A stretch of DNA of 64,000 bases, taken from positions 62,001-126,000 of the forward strand of contig JAEUJW010000058.1 of assembly GCA_016793465.1 (NCBI GenBank), written 5' to 3'. This document shows positions 33,075 through 40,924 of this stretch, piece by piece. Under the pieces are notes generated by a model, which saw only the letters and a program-made list of their open reading frames with translations, made no database searches and was not told the origin of the DNA. Position numbers and translations under genes: made by a program. Numbering within the stretch: position 1 is the first letter of the stretch; every line of letters begins with the position of its first letter. The DNA is from Myxococcales bacterium. Its GTDB lineage: Bacteria; Myxococcota; Polyangia; Nannocystales; Nannocystaceae.

Positions 33075-33587
33075 TCAGGTGTCGGCGGGCGGCGGCGGCG
33101 GCATCGGGGGGATCGCCGTGGTGCTCGCGTCGGTCGTGTCGGTGGTGTCGGGCGGCGGCGGCATCGGGGGGATCGCGGTCGTGCTCGCGTCGGTGTCGCC
33201 GGTGGTGGTGCCGGGCGGGGGCATCGGCGGGACCTCGGTGGTCGCGTCGTCCGTGTCGGTGTCGCCGGCGGTGGTGGTGTCGGGCGGGGGCATCGGCGGC
33301 TCGCTGCTCACCGTGGTGGTCGGCGGCGGCATCGGGGTCGCAGTCGTTGCGTCGCCGGTGCCGGTGCCGGTGCCGCCGGAGGTCGTGGGCGGAGTCATCG
33401 GCGGGTCTGCGGTGGTCGGATCGTCGGTCGTCGACATCGGCGGCACGGTCGGGACGGCGGTGGTCTCGCCCTTGTCGTCGCCGCACGCGGCTGTCCCGAG
33501 GGCCAGGAGGACGAGGGCCCGACGGACGAGCGGGGGCGTGCTCGGCGGCGGGGTCGGGGAGGGTCCAGGGTCGTCGGGTCGGGCCAT
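33075..33587 (-). CDS. Low-complexity Pro/Thr-repeat lipoprotein
   Basis: 170 residues. A lipoprotein signal ends LLALGTAAC (Cys35) and everything after it is low complexity: PPMPPP blocks alternating with Thr/Asp runs, with no globular domain. It may be a spacer-only surface lipoprotein or a gene whose folded C-terminus has been lost. The first in-frame start is ATG 33587, only 26 bp from the divergent M28 peptidase start, so both promoters must overlap the neighbouring genes. A degenerate CTGGCCCTCGGGACAG palindrome lies in the signal-peptide codons. Confidence 0.7.
   Translation of the reverse strand: MARPDDPGPSPTPPPSTPPLVRRALVLLALGTAACGDDKGETTAVPTVPPMSTTDDPTTADPPMTPPTTSGGTGTGTGDATTATPMPPPTTTVSSEPPMPPPDTTTAGDTDTDDATTEVPPMPPPGTTTGDTDASTTAIPPMPPPPDTTDTTDASTTAIPPMPPPPPADT
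33091..33210. repeat. Two adjacent 60-bp near-identical units in a coding region
   Basis: 33091-33150 and 33151-33210 both begin GGCGGCGGCGGCATCGGGGG and encode Pro-Met-Pro-Pro-Pro-Pro plus a Thr/Asp/Ser spacer; a third, more diverged unit follows. Expansion by slippage is likely. Confidence 0.8.
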
Positions 33588-33613
33588 CGCGGCATGGTAT
33601 CATCGCCGCGACG

Positions 33614-35872
33614 ATGGCCACGACCCGGCTCGCGCGGACGGCTTTGCTCTGCGGCTGCGTGGCCGCGGGCGCGCTGGCGTGGTGGCGGTCGCTGCCGCCC
33701 GCGCCGCGGCCCGCGGAGGCGGAGGCGAGGGAGTTCTCGGCCGTGCGGGCGCGGGCGCTGCTGGCCGAATTGCTGGGCGACGAGGCGCCGCATCCGGTGG
33801 GGAGCGCGGCGAACGTGGCGGTGCGTGAGCGGCTGGTCGCGCAGGTGCGGCTGCTGGGCCTCGAGCCGCGCCTGCAGGAGGGGTTCGCGTGCAGCGAGTG
33901 GGGCAGCTGCGCGGCGGTCACGAACGTGATCGTGGAGGTGCCGGGGACCGGGGGCGGGCCGGCGGTGGCGCTGGCGGCTCACTACGACTCGGTGGGCGCG
34001 GGGCCGGGGGCGGCGGACGACGGCAGCGGGACGGCGCTCTTGCTCGAGGCGCTGCGGGCGTTGCGGGCGAGCGGGCCGCACCAAAACCCGCTGGTGGCGG
34101 TGTGGACCGACGCGGAGGAGCCGGGGCTGCTGGGGGCGCGGGCGCTCGTCGAGGACCCGCTGTTCGCGGGCGGCGGGGTGGCGGCGGTGATCAACGTCGA
34201 GGCGCGGGGGACCGGCGGGGCGTCGCGGATGTTCGAGACGAGCGAGGGCAACGCGGGGCTGATCGCGGCGCACGCGGCGACGCCGCGGCCGGGCGCGCAC
34301 TCGCTGTCGTACGAGGTCTACAAGCTGCTGGGGAACGACACCGACCTGACGATCTTCAAGCGGGCGGGGCTGCAGGGGCTGGGGCACGCGTTCATCGGAG
34401 GGGCGCGGCGGTATCACACGCCGCGCGACGACCTGGCGCACCTCGACCTCGGGAGCTTGCAGCAACAAGGCGACGCGGCGCTCGGGGAGGCGCGGGCGCT
34501 GCTGGCGGCGGACCTGTCCGTTCGGACAGCCGCGAACACGAGCTACGTCGATGTGCTGGGGCTGGTGCTGCTGCGCTGGCCTGCGGCGATGGACGTGGCG
34601 CTGGCGATCGCGGCGGTGGTGATGCTCGCGGCGGCGGCGGTGGTGGCGGCGCGGCGGGGGCAGGTGAGGGCTGGGGGGATCGCGGTCGGGATGCTGTCGG
34701 GGCTGCTGTCGACGGCGGCGGGCGCGGGGGGTGGGTACGCGGCGGTGTGGGCGATCGGTGCGGCGTCGGAGCCGCTGGGGTTGTGGCCGGCGGGGTGGTC
34801 GCTGGGGCTGGCGACGATCGTGCTGGCGGCCTCGGCGGCGAGCGGGGCAATTTTGAATGTGATCGCGCGGCGGGTCGGGGGGCCGCTGGCGCAGGGGCTC
34901 GGGGTGTGGTCGCTGTGGGCGATCGTCGGGGTGGTGCTGGCGCTGGTGTTCCCGGGGGCGGCGATCCTGGCGATCGCGCCGGCGTTGCTGGCGGCGAGCG
35001 GGCTGGCGCTGGCGGTGGTGCGGCCGCGGCCGTTGTGGCCGGGGCTCGCGGTCGCGGGGGCGCTGGCGTTCGTGCTGTGGACGCCGCTGGTGCCCGCGTT
35101 GCCGGAGGCGCTGGGGCTGATCGGGGTGTTGATCGGCGCGCCGGTCGGGTGGCTGTGGGCGGCGGCGTCGCCGGCCTGGTCGGTGGGACAGGGCGAGAGG
35201 GACCTGGCCGGAGTGCCAGGTGCGGTGCTGGTGGCGGCGCTCACGTGTGGGGTGTTCGCCGCGAGCGCGCCGCGGTTCACGGTCGACTCGCCGCAGAAGG
35301 TCAATCTGATCCACGTGACGGACCTCGACTCGGGGGTGGTGCAGTACGGGATGGACGCGCCGGACGGCGTGCCGCGCGAGGTGGCGGCGGAGGTGGCGTG
35401 GCGGGCTCCGGCGACGCTGTTGCCGTGGTCGAAGCGGCTGTTTCACACCGCACCGGCGCCGCGAGGCAGCGGCGACGGGCCGAGCTGGATCGGCGGTGGC
35501 GCGGGGGACACGGTGACGGCGAAGATCAAGCCGCGCGACGGAGCGCTGATCTTGTGGCTGGTGGTGCCGGGTGATGTGACGGGTTTAATAATTGGCGGGC
35601 GGGCGCTCGACATGGAGGCGCTGGCGCGCGGGTCGGGGGACCTGTCGTCAGGGTCGTCCGGGTCCGAGTCGCGGATGGTGGCGATCTTCGGGCCGCCCGC
35701 GGCGGGCGTGACGGTGACGGCGACGGGTAAAGGGACCGGGGCGTGGGTGATCGCGGATGCTGTCGCGGGGCTGCCGGCGGGGGCGCGTGCGCCCGTGGAG
35801 GCCCGGCCGGCGACGGCGGTGCCGTACCAGTGGGGCGACATGACGGCGGCGGTGCGGCGCGTGCAGCCGTGA
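33614..35872 (+). CDS. M28-family metallopeptidase with multi-pass membrane domain (ERMP1-like)
   Basis: 752 residues. The N-terminal TM (LARTALLCGCVAAGALAWW) precedes a peptidase domain. The five zinc-ligand regions are visible: AAHYDSVGAGPG, ADDGSGTALLLEAL, TDAEEPGLLGA, INVEARG and RYHTPRDDLAHLD. About eight hydrophobic helices follow (~310-560), then a C-terminal beta-rich region (~575-750). The layout matches the Fxna/ERMP1 group of membrane aminopeptidases more than the short secreted M28 enzymes. Likely membrane-bound with the catalytic domain outside the cytoplasm. A TGTCCG-TT-CGGACA palindrome lies at 34514-34527. Confidence 0.88.
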   Translation: MATTRLARTALLCGCVAAGALAWWRSLPPAPRPAEAEAREFSAVRARALLAELLGDEAPHPVGSAANVAVRERLVAQVRLLGLEPRLQEGFACSEWGSCAAVTNVIVEVPGTGGGPAVALAAHYDSVGAGPGAADDGSGTALLLEALRALRASGPHQNPLVAVWTDAEEPGLLGARALVEDPLFAGGGVAAVINVEARGTGGASRMFETSEGNAGLIAAHAATPRPGAHSLSYEVYKLLGNDTDLTIFKRAGLQGLGHAFIGGARRYHTPRDDLAHLDLGSLQQQGDAALGEARALLAADLSVRTAANTSYVDVLGLVLLRWPAAMDVALAIAAVVMLAAAAVVAARRGQVRAGGIAVGMLSGLLSTAAGAGGGYAAVWAIGAASEPLGLWPAGWSLGLATIVLAASAASGAILNVIARRVGGPLAQGLGVWSLWAIVGVVLALVFPGAAILAIAPALLAASGLALAVVRPRPLWPGLAVAGALAFVLWTPLVPALPEALGLIGVLIGAPVGWLWAAASPAWSVGQGERDLAGVPGAVLVAALTCGVFAASAPRFTVDSPQKVNLIHVTDLDSGVVQYGMDAPDGVPREVAAEVAWRAPATLLPWSKRLFHTAPAPRGSGDGPSWIGGGAGDTVTAKIKPRDGALILWLVVPGDVTGLIIGGRALDMEALARGSGDLSSGSSGSESRMVAIFGPPAAGVTVTATGKGTGAWVIADAVAGLPAGARAPVEARPATAVPYQWGDMTAAVRRVQP
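34513..34528. repeat. TGTCCG-TT-CGGACA palindrome inside the M28 gene
   Basis: A perfect palindrome CTGTCCG TT CGGACAG, encoding Leu-Ser-Val-Arg-Thr-Ala. It is a member of the dispersed TGTCC/GGACA family but wholly intragenic, which argues that at least some copies are not promoters. Confidence 0.75.
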
Positions 35873-36072
35873 GGTAGGGGGCCGCGGGGATCGGGGCAGC
35901 GGTGACGGGTGGTGGAGGTGAGGTGCGGGCTGCGGCACGAGTGACGGGCTGGTGGTGAGGGTCGGAAGTGTGGCGGGGAGTGGGGCGTCAGGGCGGAGCG
36001 CGGGCGCGATGTGACGCGGCGAGCCGGCGTGCTTTACAGGGCGGGGCGGGCTCGGGGATCCTCGCGGGTGGC

Positions 36073-37161
36073 ATGGGGCGCGCGCTGTCCGGGGTGTGGG
36101 TCGCGGGGCTCGTCGGGGTCCTCGGAGTCGTGCCGGCGCTCGTCGGAGCGGGCGAGCCGCGCATGCCACGGCCGGCGCCGCAGCAGAATATGAGTGGGAG
36201 GGCGGCGGCCAACGCGGGGTGCGTGGGCTGTCACGTGGACATCGCGCGCGAGTGGGAGCGCTCGCTGCACCGGGTGTCGGCGACCGGCGAGCCGTATGTG
36301 CAGGCGTACGCGCGTGAGCCGCTGCGGTTCTGTCGCAAGTGCCATGTCCCGGAGGCCAGGCCGGATCGCGAGCCGTCGGGGTGGGCGGAGGCGACCGGGG
36401 TCGGGTGCGTGACGTGTCATGTGACGCAGGCGGGCACGGTGTTGGCGACGCCGGGCGAGGGGCGGGCGCCGCATGCGGTCACGCGCTCGGCGGCGTTCGC
36501 GGGGCCGGAGGCGTGCGGGTCGTGTCACGCGTTCGGGTTCCCGGACGCGGCCGTGCGCGACCAGCCGACGGCGATGCAGGCGACGATCGCCGAGCACGCG
36601 TCGTCGTGGGCGCGGGACTATGCGTGCGCCGACTGTCACATGCCGTGGGTGGAGGACGCTGGCGGGGGGCATCGCTCGCACGTGTTCGCGGCCTCGAGGG
36701 ATCCGTCGATGCTGGCGCGGGCGGTCGGGGCGTCGGCGCGGCGGGTCGGCGCGAGCGAGGTCGAGGTGACGCTGACGCCGAACGCGGCGGGGCACGCGTT
36801 CCCGACCGGGGACCTGTTTCGCCGGCTCGAGGTGCGGGTGACGGTGGTGGCGCCGGAGGGAGTGCGGCGGCCGCTGGTGGCGCGGCTGGGGCGGACGTTT
36901 CGCCAGGAGGTGCAGTCGTCGGGGTTGACCGTGCGCGCGGAGGCCGACGATACGCGGGTGAAGGACGCGCCGGTGGTGCTGCGCTTCGACCTGACCGAAG
37001 CGCCAGGTCCGGCGTCGATGTGCGAGGATTTTAATAATGTCGCTGTGGCGTGGGAGGTGCGTTACCAGCGGGTGGCGTTCCCGGACGGGCGACGCGGGGG
37101 CGGGGCGGCGCTCGACGGAGAGGTTATCGTCGCGTTCGGCGAGCTGGCAGCGGGAGAGTGA
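36073..37161 (+). CDS. Periplasmic pentaheme c-type cytochrome
   Basis: 362 residues. ATG 36073 opens a signal peptide (VWVAGLVGVLGVVPALVGAG). Five CxxCH haem-binding motifs occur at residues 50, 87, 112, 148 and 185 (CVGCH, CRKCH, CVTCH, CGSCH, CADCH); the last is followed by Met. The C-terminal ~150 residues are a beta domain (EVEVTLTPNAAGHAFPTGDLFRRLEV). The cytochrome c554-like arrangement suggests electron transfer in a respiratory or redox-stress chain; no oxidoreductase partner is adjacent. The stop is followed at once by an AT-rich hairpin. Confidence 0.88.
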   Translation: MGRALSGVWVAGLVGVLGVVPALVGAGEPRMPRPAPQQNMSGRAAANAGCVGCHVDIAREWERSLHRVSATGEPYVQAYAREPLRFCRKCHVPEARPDREPSGWAEATGVGCVTCHVTQAGTVLATPGEGRAPHAVTRSAAFAGPEACGSCHAFGFPDAAVRDQPTAMQATIAEHASSWARDYACADCHMPWVEDAGGGHRSHVFAASRDPSMLARAVGASARRVGASEVEVTLTPNAAGHAFPTGDLFRRLEVRVTVVAPEGVRRPLVARLGRTFRQEVQSSGLTVRAEADDTRVKDAPVVLRFDLTEAPGPASMCEDFNNVAVAWEVRYQRVAFPDGRRGGGAALDGEVIVAFGELAAGE

Positions 37162-37164
37162 TTA

Positions 37165-37190
37165 ACTAATTTTTTAATTAATTAATTAGT
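37165..37190. terminator. AT-rich hairpin after the cytochrome gene
   Basis: ACTAATT (37165-37171) pairs with AATTAGT (37184-37190) around an all-A/T loop, starting 4 bp after the cytochrome stop. Thirty bases with almost no G or C are exceptional in this genome. Terminator role is inferred from position. Confidence 0.4.
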
Positions 37191-37198
37191 AAAAGGGC

Positions 37199-37350
37199 CG
37201 CGGAGCGGTGAAGGCTGCGGGTCTGGATAAGATACGGCCGCGCGGTGAAGGTTGCGGCTCCGGAGTGAATGGGTGGCGAGGTGTGAAGGTTGCGGCTCCG
37301 GAGGAGGGCGGAGCCGCGAGGTGTGAACATAGCCGCGTCGCAGTGAGGGG
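37199..37350. repeat. Degenerate ~38-bp direct-repeat cluster
   Basis: The core GTGAAGGTTGCGGCTCCGGAG occurs exactly at 37245-37265 and 37283-37303. A variant GTGAAGGCTGCGG lies at 37208, and a weaker GTGAACATAGCCGCG at 37323. The starts are 37, 38 and 40 bp apart, and each is preceded by a short CGCG/GAGG-type block. The cluster lies between convergent genes, with AT islands on both sides. Confidence 0.7.
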
Positions 37351-37369
37351 GGCTCCAAGTTAATTAAAA

Positions 37370-38653
37370 TCAGTCGATGGCGAATTTGCGGACCCAGAAC
37401 CGTGGGGGTTGTTCGGCCGAGGACTCGTTGCCGATAGCGACGATGAAGTCGGGGCCGAAGGCGAGGGCGACGGCCTCGTTGCTGTAGTTGTCGGCGTCGG
37501 CGCTGAAGACGGATGTCCACAGGGGTTCGCCGTCGGGGGCGAGGCGGCGGACGAATGCGCCGGGCAATTCGAGGTCGGTGCCGGCGACGGCGAGGGCGCC
37601 GGCGGGGCCGCCGGCGACGGCGAGGGCGCGGGTGCCGAGGGTGTTTTCTTCGTAGGAGGTCCACTGGGGCTCGAGGTTCGCGTCGAGGCGGCGGACGACG
37701 ATGTCGGCGGCGGGTCCGAAGCCGGCGAGCACGACACCGCCGTCGCTGGTCGGGGCGATGGACGTCCAGGCGCGACCGGGCTCGTCGAGGATGGTGCTCG
37801 ACTGCCATTCGCCGTCGGCGTTGATGACGCCCTCGAAGGGGCGGACGGGGTCCTCGGGTTTGTATGCGCCGAACCCGACGGCGATGACACCGGCGTCGGC
37901 CACGGCGATGGCCTGGGGGATGAGGGGGAAATCCAGGGGGGTGCTGTTACCCCAGTCGCCCTCGCCGTCGCCGATCCCGTAGTCGAAGCTCTGGATCAGT
38001 CCGGTGCTGTTCTGAAAGGTGCCCTGGGAGCCGAAGCTGTAGAGCGCATCGGCGCCGACGGCGAGCGCGACGAAGCCGAAGTTGGTGACCTCCTCGAGGT
38101 AAGTAATATGCCACTGGGGCTCGCCGGTCGGGGCGAGCTTGAACATGTCGCCGCGAGCGCCGGCGACGAACAGGGCGTCGGCGTCGTTGACGGCGGCGAT
38201 AGCGATGCTGGTGAGCACGGGCTCGTCGGGCAGGGTGGTGCGCCAGCGTTCCTGCCCGGCGGCGTCGAGGGAGAGCACGAGGTCGCTGTCGGCGCCGCCG
38301 ACGAGGTAGATGTTGCCGGCGGCGTCGACGGTGACGTCGGTGAGGGCGCCCTGCTCGGTGTATGTCCAGGCGAGCACGCCGGTGCGCGTGCAGGTGGCGT
38401 CGCAGCCGTCGTCAGGGTCGGCGTTGGCGTCGTCGCAGGCCTCGTCGTCGGCGACGACGCCGTCGCCGCAGCCGGGTGGGCTCGCCGTCGCGGCGGTGGT
38501 GCCGTCGCTCGAGGTCGGGGCGCCGGTCGAGCCGTCTTCCGAGCCGGCGCTGGAGTCGATCTCGGGGTTGTCGCCGGCCTTGATGGGGAAGGTGCACGCG
38601 GACGAGATCAGCAGGATCGAAGTTAAGGAATAGGATGCGGTGCGGGGTGCCAT
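37370..38653 (-). CDS. DUF4215 / beta-propeller lipoprotein
   Basis: 427 residues; a lipobox-like ISSAC places Cys20 at the mature N-terminus. A Ser/Thr/Gly linker leads to a DUF4215 Cys motif (CGDGVVADDEACDDANADP then DGCDATC, ~62-90). The rest consists of ~45-residue repeats with strand patterns like DAAGNIYLVGGADSDLVLSL and APTGEPQWHITY, indicating a PQQ/quinoprotein-like propeller without obvious catalytic residues. Probably a surface-binding lipoprotein. AT-rich islands border the gene on both sides (37359-37369 and 38717-38747), and its codons are somewhat less GC-saturated than those of its neighbours. Confidence 0.8.
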   Translation of the reverse strand: MAPRTASYSLTSILLISSACTFPIKAGDNPEIDSSAGSEDGSTGAPTSSDGTTAATASPPGCGDGVVADDEACDDANADPDDGCDATCTRTGVLAWTYTEQGALTDVTVDAAGNIYLVGGADSDLVLSLDAAGQERWRTTLPDEPVLTSIAIAAVNDADALFVAGARGDMFKLAPTGEPQWHITYLEEVTNFGFVALAVGADALYSFGSQGTFQNSTGLIQSFDYGIGDGEGDWGNSTPLDFPLIPQAIAVADAGVIAVGFGAYKPEDPVRPFEGVINADGEWQSSTILDEPGRAWTSIAPTSDGGVVLAGFGPAADIVVRRLDANLEPQWTSYEENTLGTRALAVAGGPAGALAVAGTDLELPGAFVRRLAPDGEPLWTSVFSADADNYSNEAVALAFGPDFIVAIGNESSAEQPPRFWVRKFAID

Positions 38654-38716
38654 GATTGTCTGCCTCCGCTGTTGAAGGGTGGCCGGGTGCTCCGCGGTCC
38701 GTCACGAGTATCGAGA

Positions 38717-38747
38717 TAATTTTTTAATTTTAATTATTAATAATTAG
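38717..38747. other. AT-only island at the end of the sigma factor gene
   Basis: A 31-bp run of A and T overlaps the stop codon (TAA) of the ECF sigma gene and lies ~65 bp upstream of the DUF4215 lipoprotein start. It contains TTTTTAATTTTAATTATTAA and related palindromic AATTATTAATAATT. It may serve as a promoter UP-like element, a terminator or a nucleoid-protein site. Confidence 0.5.
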
Positions 38748-39859
38748 GGATTGGGGTGACAGACGTAATGCTCGTACTTTCGCGCGAGCAGGGAGTCGTG
38801 GGCTTTGAACAGCGCGTGGGCGGCGGACTCGGCGGCGGCGGCGTCGCCGAGGCGGCACAGGGCGTCGACGCGGGCGGCCTCGCGGGCGTCGTGCAGCGAG
38901 CCGTCGGGGAACTCGAGCGGGTGGCGGGCGAGCAGGGTGAGCGCGGCGGCGGGGTCGTTGGCGAGGTTGGCGCGGGCGCGGTCGAGGAGGTCGACCTCGG
39001 CGGCGAGGCGGTCCGCGGGGGACAGGACGCGACGGGGTGGCGTGGTGGTGATCGGTGGCGGTGGTGGCGGTGCGGTCGGAGTGGCGGCCGGTGATGGAGG
39101 TGATGTGAAAGTGGTGGAGATCGCGGGTGGGGGCGAGGCTGCGGGCGGGATGTTTGAGGGGGCGCGGGAGACCAGCACGACGGCGGCGGCGGCGGTGATC
39201 ATCGTGGTTGCGAGGGCCGCGGGCGAGGCGATCCAGGCGGTGGCGATGGTGAAGCTGCCGGGGTGCAGCGCGGGCAGGAGGACGGCCCAGTTGCGCGAGG
39301 CGGCGGCCTCGGGCGGTCGGTCGTGGTGTTTGACGGCGGCGACGTAGCCGTCGAGCTCGGGGGCTCGCGCGAGCAGCTGGGTCCGCGCGAGGCGCAGGCG
39401 CGAGTAGACGGTGTTGAGCGGGATGTCGAGCTCGGCGGCTATCTCCGGGCCGGTCATGCCGAGGATCTCCGTCAGCTCCCACACCTCGCGGGTCGTGCGG
39501 GGCAGCGGGGCGAGCAGCTGGTCGAGCGCGCGGGCGGCGTCGTGCTCGTGGTGCGGGGAGCGGGGCGCGCCGTGGTCGACAGCGGTGAGGGCGGCGAGCT
39601 TGCGGGCGCGGCGGGCGGCGCCGCGGCGGTGCTGCGAGGCGACCTTGCGGGTGACCGCGTACAGCCAGGCGCGCGGCGAGACCTGGTAGCCGAGGCCGTC
39701 GAGGCGGCGGTAGGCGGTGAGGAACACGTCCTGGACGGCGTCGTCGAGGGCGGCGGGGGGGATGCCGAAGCGGCGGGCGACGGCCCACACGAACGCGAAT
39801 TCGGCGCGGTAGATGGCGCGAAATCGGCGGTGGTCGGGGGCTTCGGTCGCGGGTTGCAT
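38744..39859 (-). CDS. ECF-type RNA polymerase sigma factor with membrane-spanning C-terminal extension
   Basis: 371 residues, about twice the usual ECF length. Region 2 reads FAFVWAVARRFGI...LDDAVQDVFLTAYRRL; region 4 reads REVWELTEILGMTGPEIAAEL and NTVYSRLRLARTQL. After residue ~200 comes a hydrophobic stretch (PAALATTMITAAAAVVLV), a Pro/Thr-rich linker and a TPR-like helical end (LTLLARHPLEFPDGSLHDAREA). The extension would tether the sigma factor to the membrane and could replace a separate anti-sigma factor. It follows the envelope-protein gene by 39 bp on the same strand. Confidence 0.88.
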   Translation of the reverse strand: MQPATEAPDHRRFRAIYRAEFAFVWAVARRFGIPPAALDDAVQDVFLTAYRRLDGLGYQVSPRAWLYAVTRKVASQHRRGAARRARKLAALTAVDHGAPRSPHHEHDAARALDQLLAPLPRTTREVWELTEILGMTGPEIAAELDIPLNTVYSRLRLARTQLLARAPELDGYVAAVKHHDRPPEAAASRNWAVLLPALHPGSFTIATAWIASPAALATTMITAAAAVVLVSRAPSNIPPAASPPPAISTTFTSPPSPAATPTAPPPPPPITTTPPRRVLSPADRLAAEVDLLDRARANLANDPAAALTLLARHPLEFPDGSLHDAREAARVDALCRLGDAAAAESAAHALFKAHDSLLARKYEHYVCHPNP

Positions 39860-39898
39860 GGCCTTCAGGGGGCGGTTGGCCGGGTCCGGCGGGTTCCG

Positions 39899-40924
39899 TC
39901 ACCGCGGGTCGCGGAGGCGCAATTCGAGGCCGAGGAGCAGCCTGGCGGACACCGGTGAGGGTCGGAACAGGGCGACGGGGTCGCCGGGGTCGCGCAGTTC
40001 GAACCGCGGGCCGTAGAGGTGGGCGAGGCCGTGGAGCGCGAGCGTGAGGCCGAGGCGCGGGCGCAGGCGCCACACGAGGCCGGCGGAGACGACGGCGGCG
40101 AGGCGCGGGCCGGCGCCGGACTGCGCGCTGGGGCCGCTGGCGAGACCGCGCACGGCGGCGAGCTCGAGGCCGCCGCACAGCGGGACCTCGAGGGCGCCGC
40201 GGCCGAGGCGGGCGCAGCCGTGGGCCGAGCCGGCGAACAGGTCGACGCGCACCGAGTTGGCGGCGAGGGTCGCCGTGCGCGGGGCGAGGTAGAGGCCGTG
40301 CAGTTCGAGGCGGGCGCGTCGCCACAGCGCGCCGACGGCGAGGCCGACGGCTCCGCTGAGGCCGGGCACGCCGCCGTACTCGGGGCCGCCGTGGACGCGC
40401 ACGAGCATACCGATGCCGGGGAGCGGAGGAGGTGGTGGGGTCGAAGCTGTCGGTGCGATCGGTGTCGGCGGGGGGTCGTCCTGCCACACGTCGAGCGATG
40501 GGGCCGGCTCGGCGATCGGCTCGGCGATCGGTTCGGTGGTCGCGGGGTCGTCGGGTTCGGCGGGTTGCGGGTCGCTCGTGGTCGGCGGCGGGGGCTCGCT
40601 GTGCGTGAGCTGGAGGGCGACCAGCAGCGCGGCCGCGTCGACGAGCGAGGGGCAGCGCTCGGCCGTCAGCGTGCGCGTGCGGGTGTGGCCGTCGAGGGTG
40701 AGGTCGAGGCGCAGGCGGAAGCGCGGGGAGGTCGCGTGTTGGGTGACGGTGCCGGCGAGGCGGAGTTCGTCGGTGAGCGGGCGACCGAGGCGCCGGGAGA
40801 TCGCAGCGGTCAACGCGTCCGCGTCGGGGCAGGCGGGCGGGGCGGACCAGGACATCGCCGGCGGGCTCGGCGGCTCCGGCACTTGTGCGGCCAGTACACC
40901 GCCAAAAAGCAGGGCGGCGATCAC
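39899..40924 (-). CDS. Exported protein encoded between pseudokinase and sigma factor
   Basis: 341 residues from GTG 40924, which overlaps the upstream stop by GTGA. A short signal peptide (ALLFGGVLAAQ) is followed by a ~100-residue domain with paired Cys (PACPDADALTAAI; ERCPSLVDAAALLVALQ). A Pro/Glu linker leads to a C-terminal region of alternating hydrophobic strands (LELHGLYLAPRTATL, RLAAVVSAGLVWRLRPRLG) that looks like an outer-membrane or periplasmic beta structure. Proteins of this shape are common beside ECF sigma genes in myxobacteria. Envelope sensing for the sigma factor is inference. Confidence 0.72.
   Translation of the reverse strand: MIAALLFGGVLAAQVPEPPSPPAMSWSAPPACPDADALTAAISRRLGRPLTDELRLAGTVTQHATSPRFRLRLDLTLDGHTRTRTLTAERCPSLVDAAALLVALQLTHSEPPPPTTSDPQPAEPDDPATTEPIAEPIAEPAPSLDVWQDDPPPTPIAPTASTPPPPPLPGIGMLVRVHGGPEYGGVPGLSGAVGLAVGALWRRARLELHGLYLAPRTATLAANSVRVDLFAGSAHGCARLGRGALEVPLCGGLELAAVRGLASGPSAQSGAGPRLAAVVSAGLVWRLRPRLGLTLALHGLAHLYGPRFELRDPGDPVALFRPSPVSARLLLGLELRLRDPR

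Noticed and set aside
33490..33510. CTGGCCCTCGGGACAG as a terminator or operator
   Set aside because: It lies in signal-peptide codons of the Pro/Thr lipoprotein and is imperfect; kept only as a degenerate family member.
37199..37350. CRISPR array
   Set aside because: The repeats are degenerate, the intervals are only 16-25 bp, there is related sequence in the intervals, and no cas gene is nearby.
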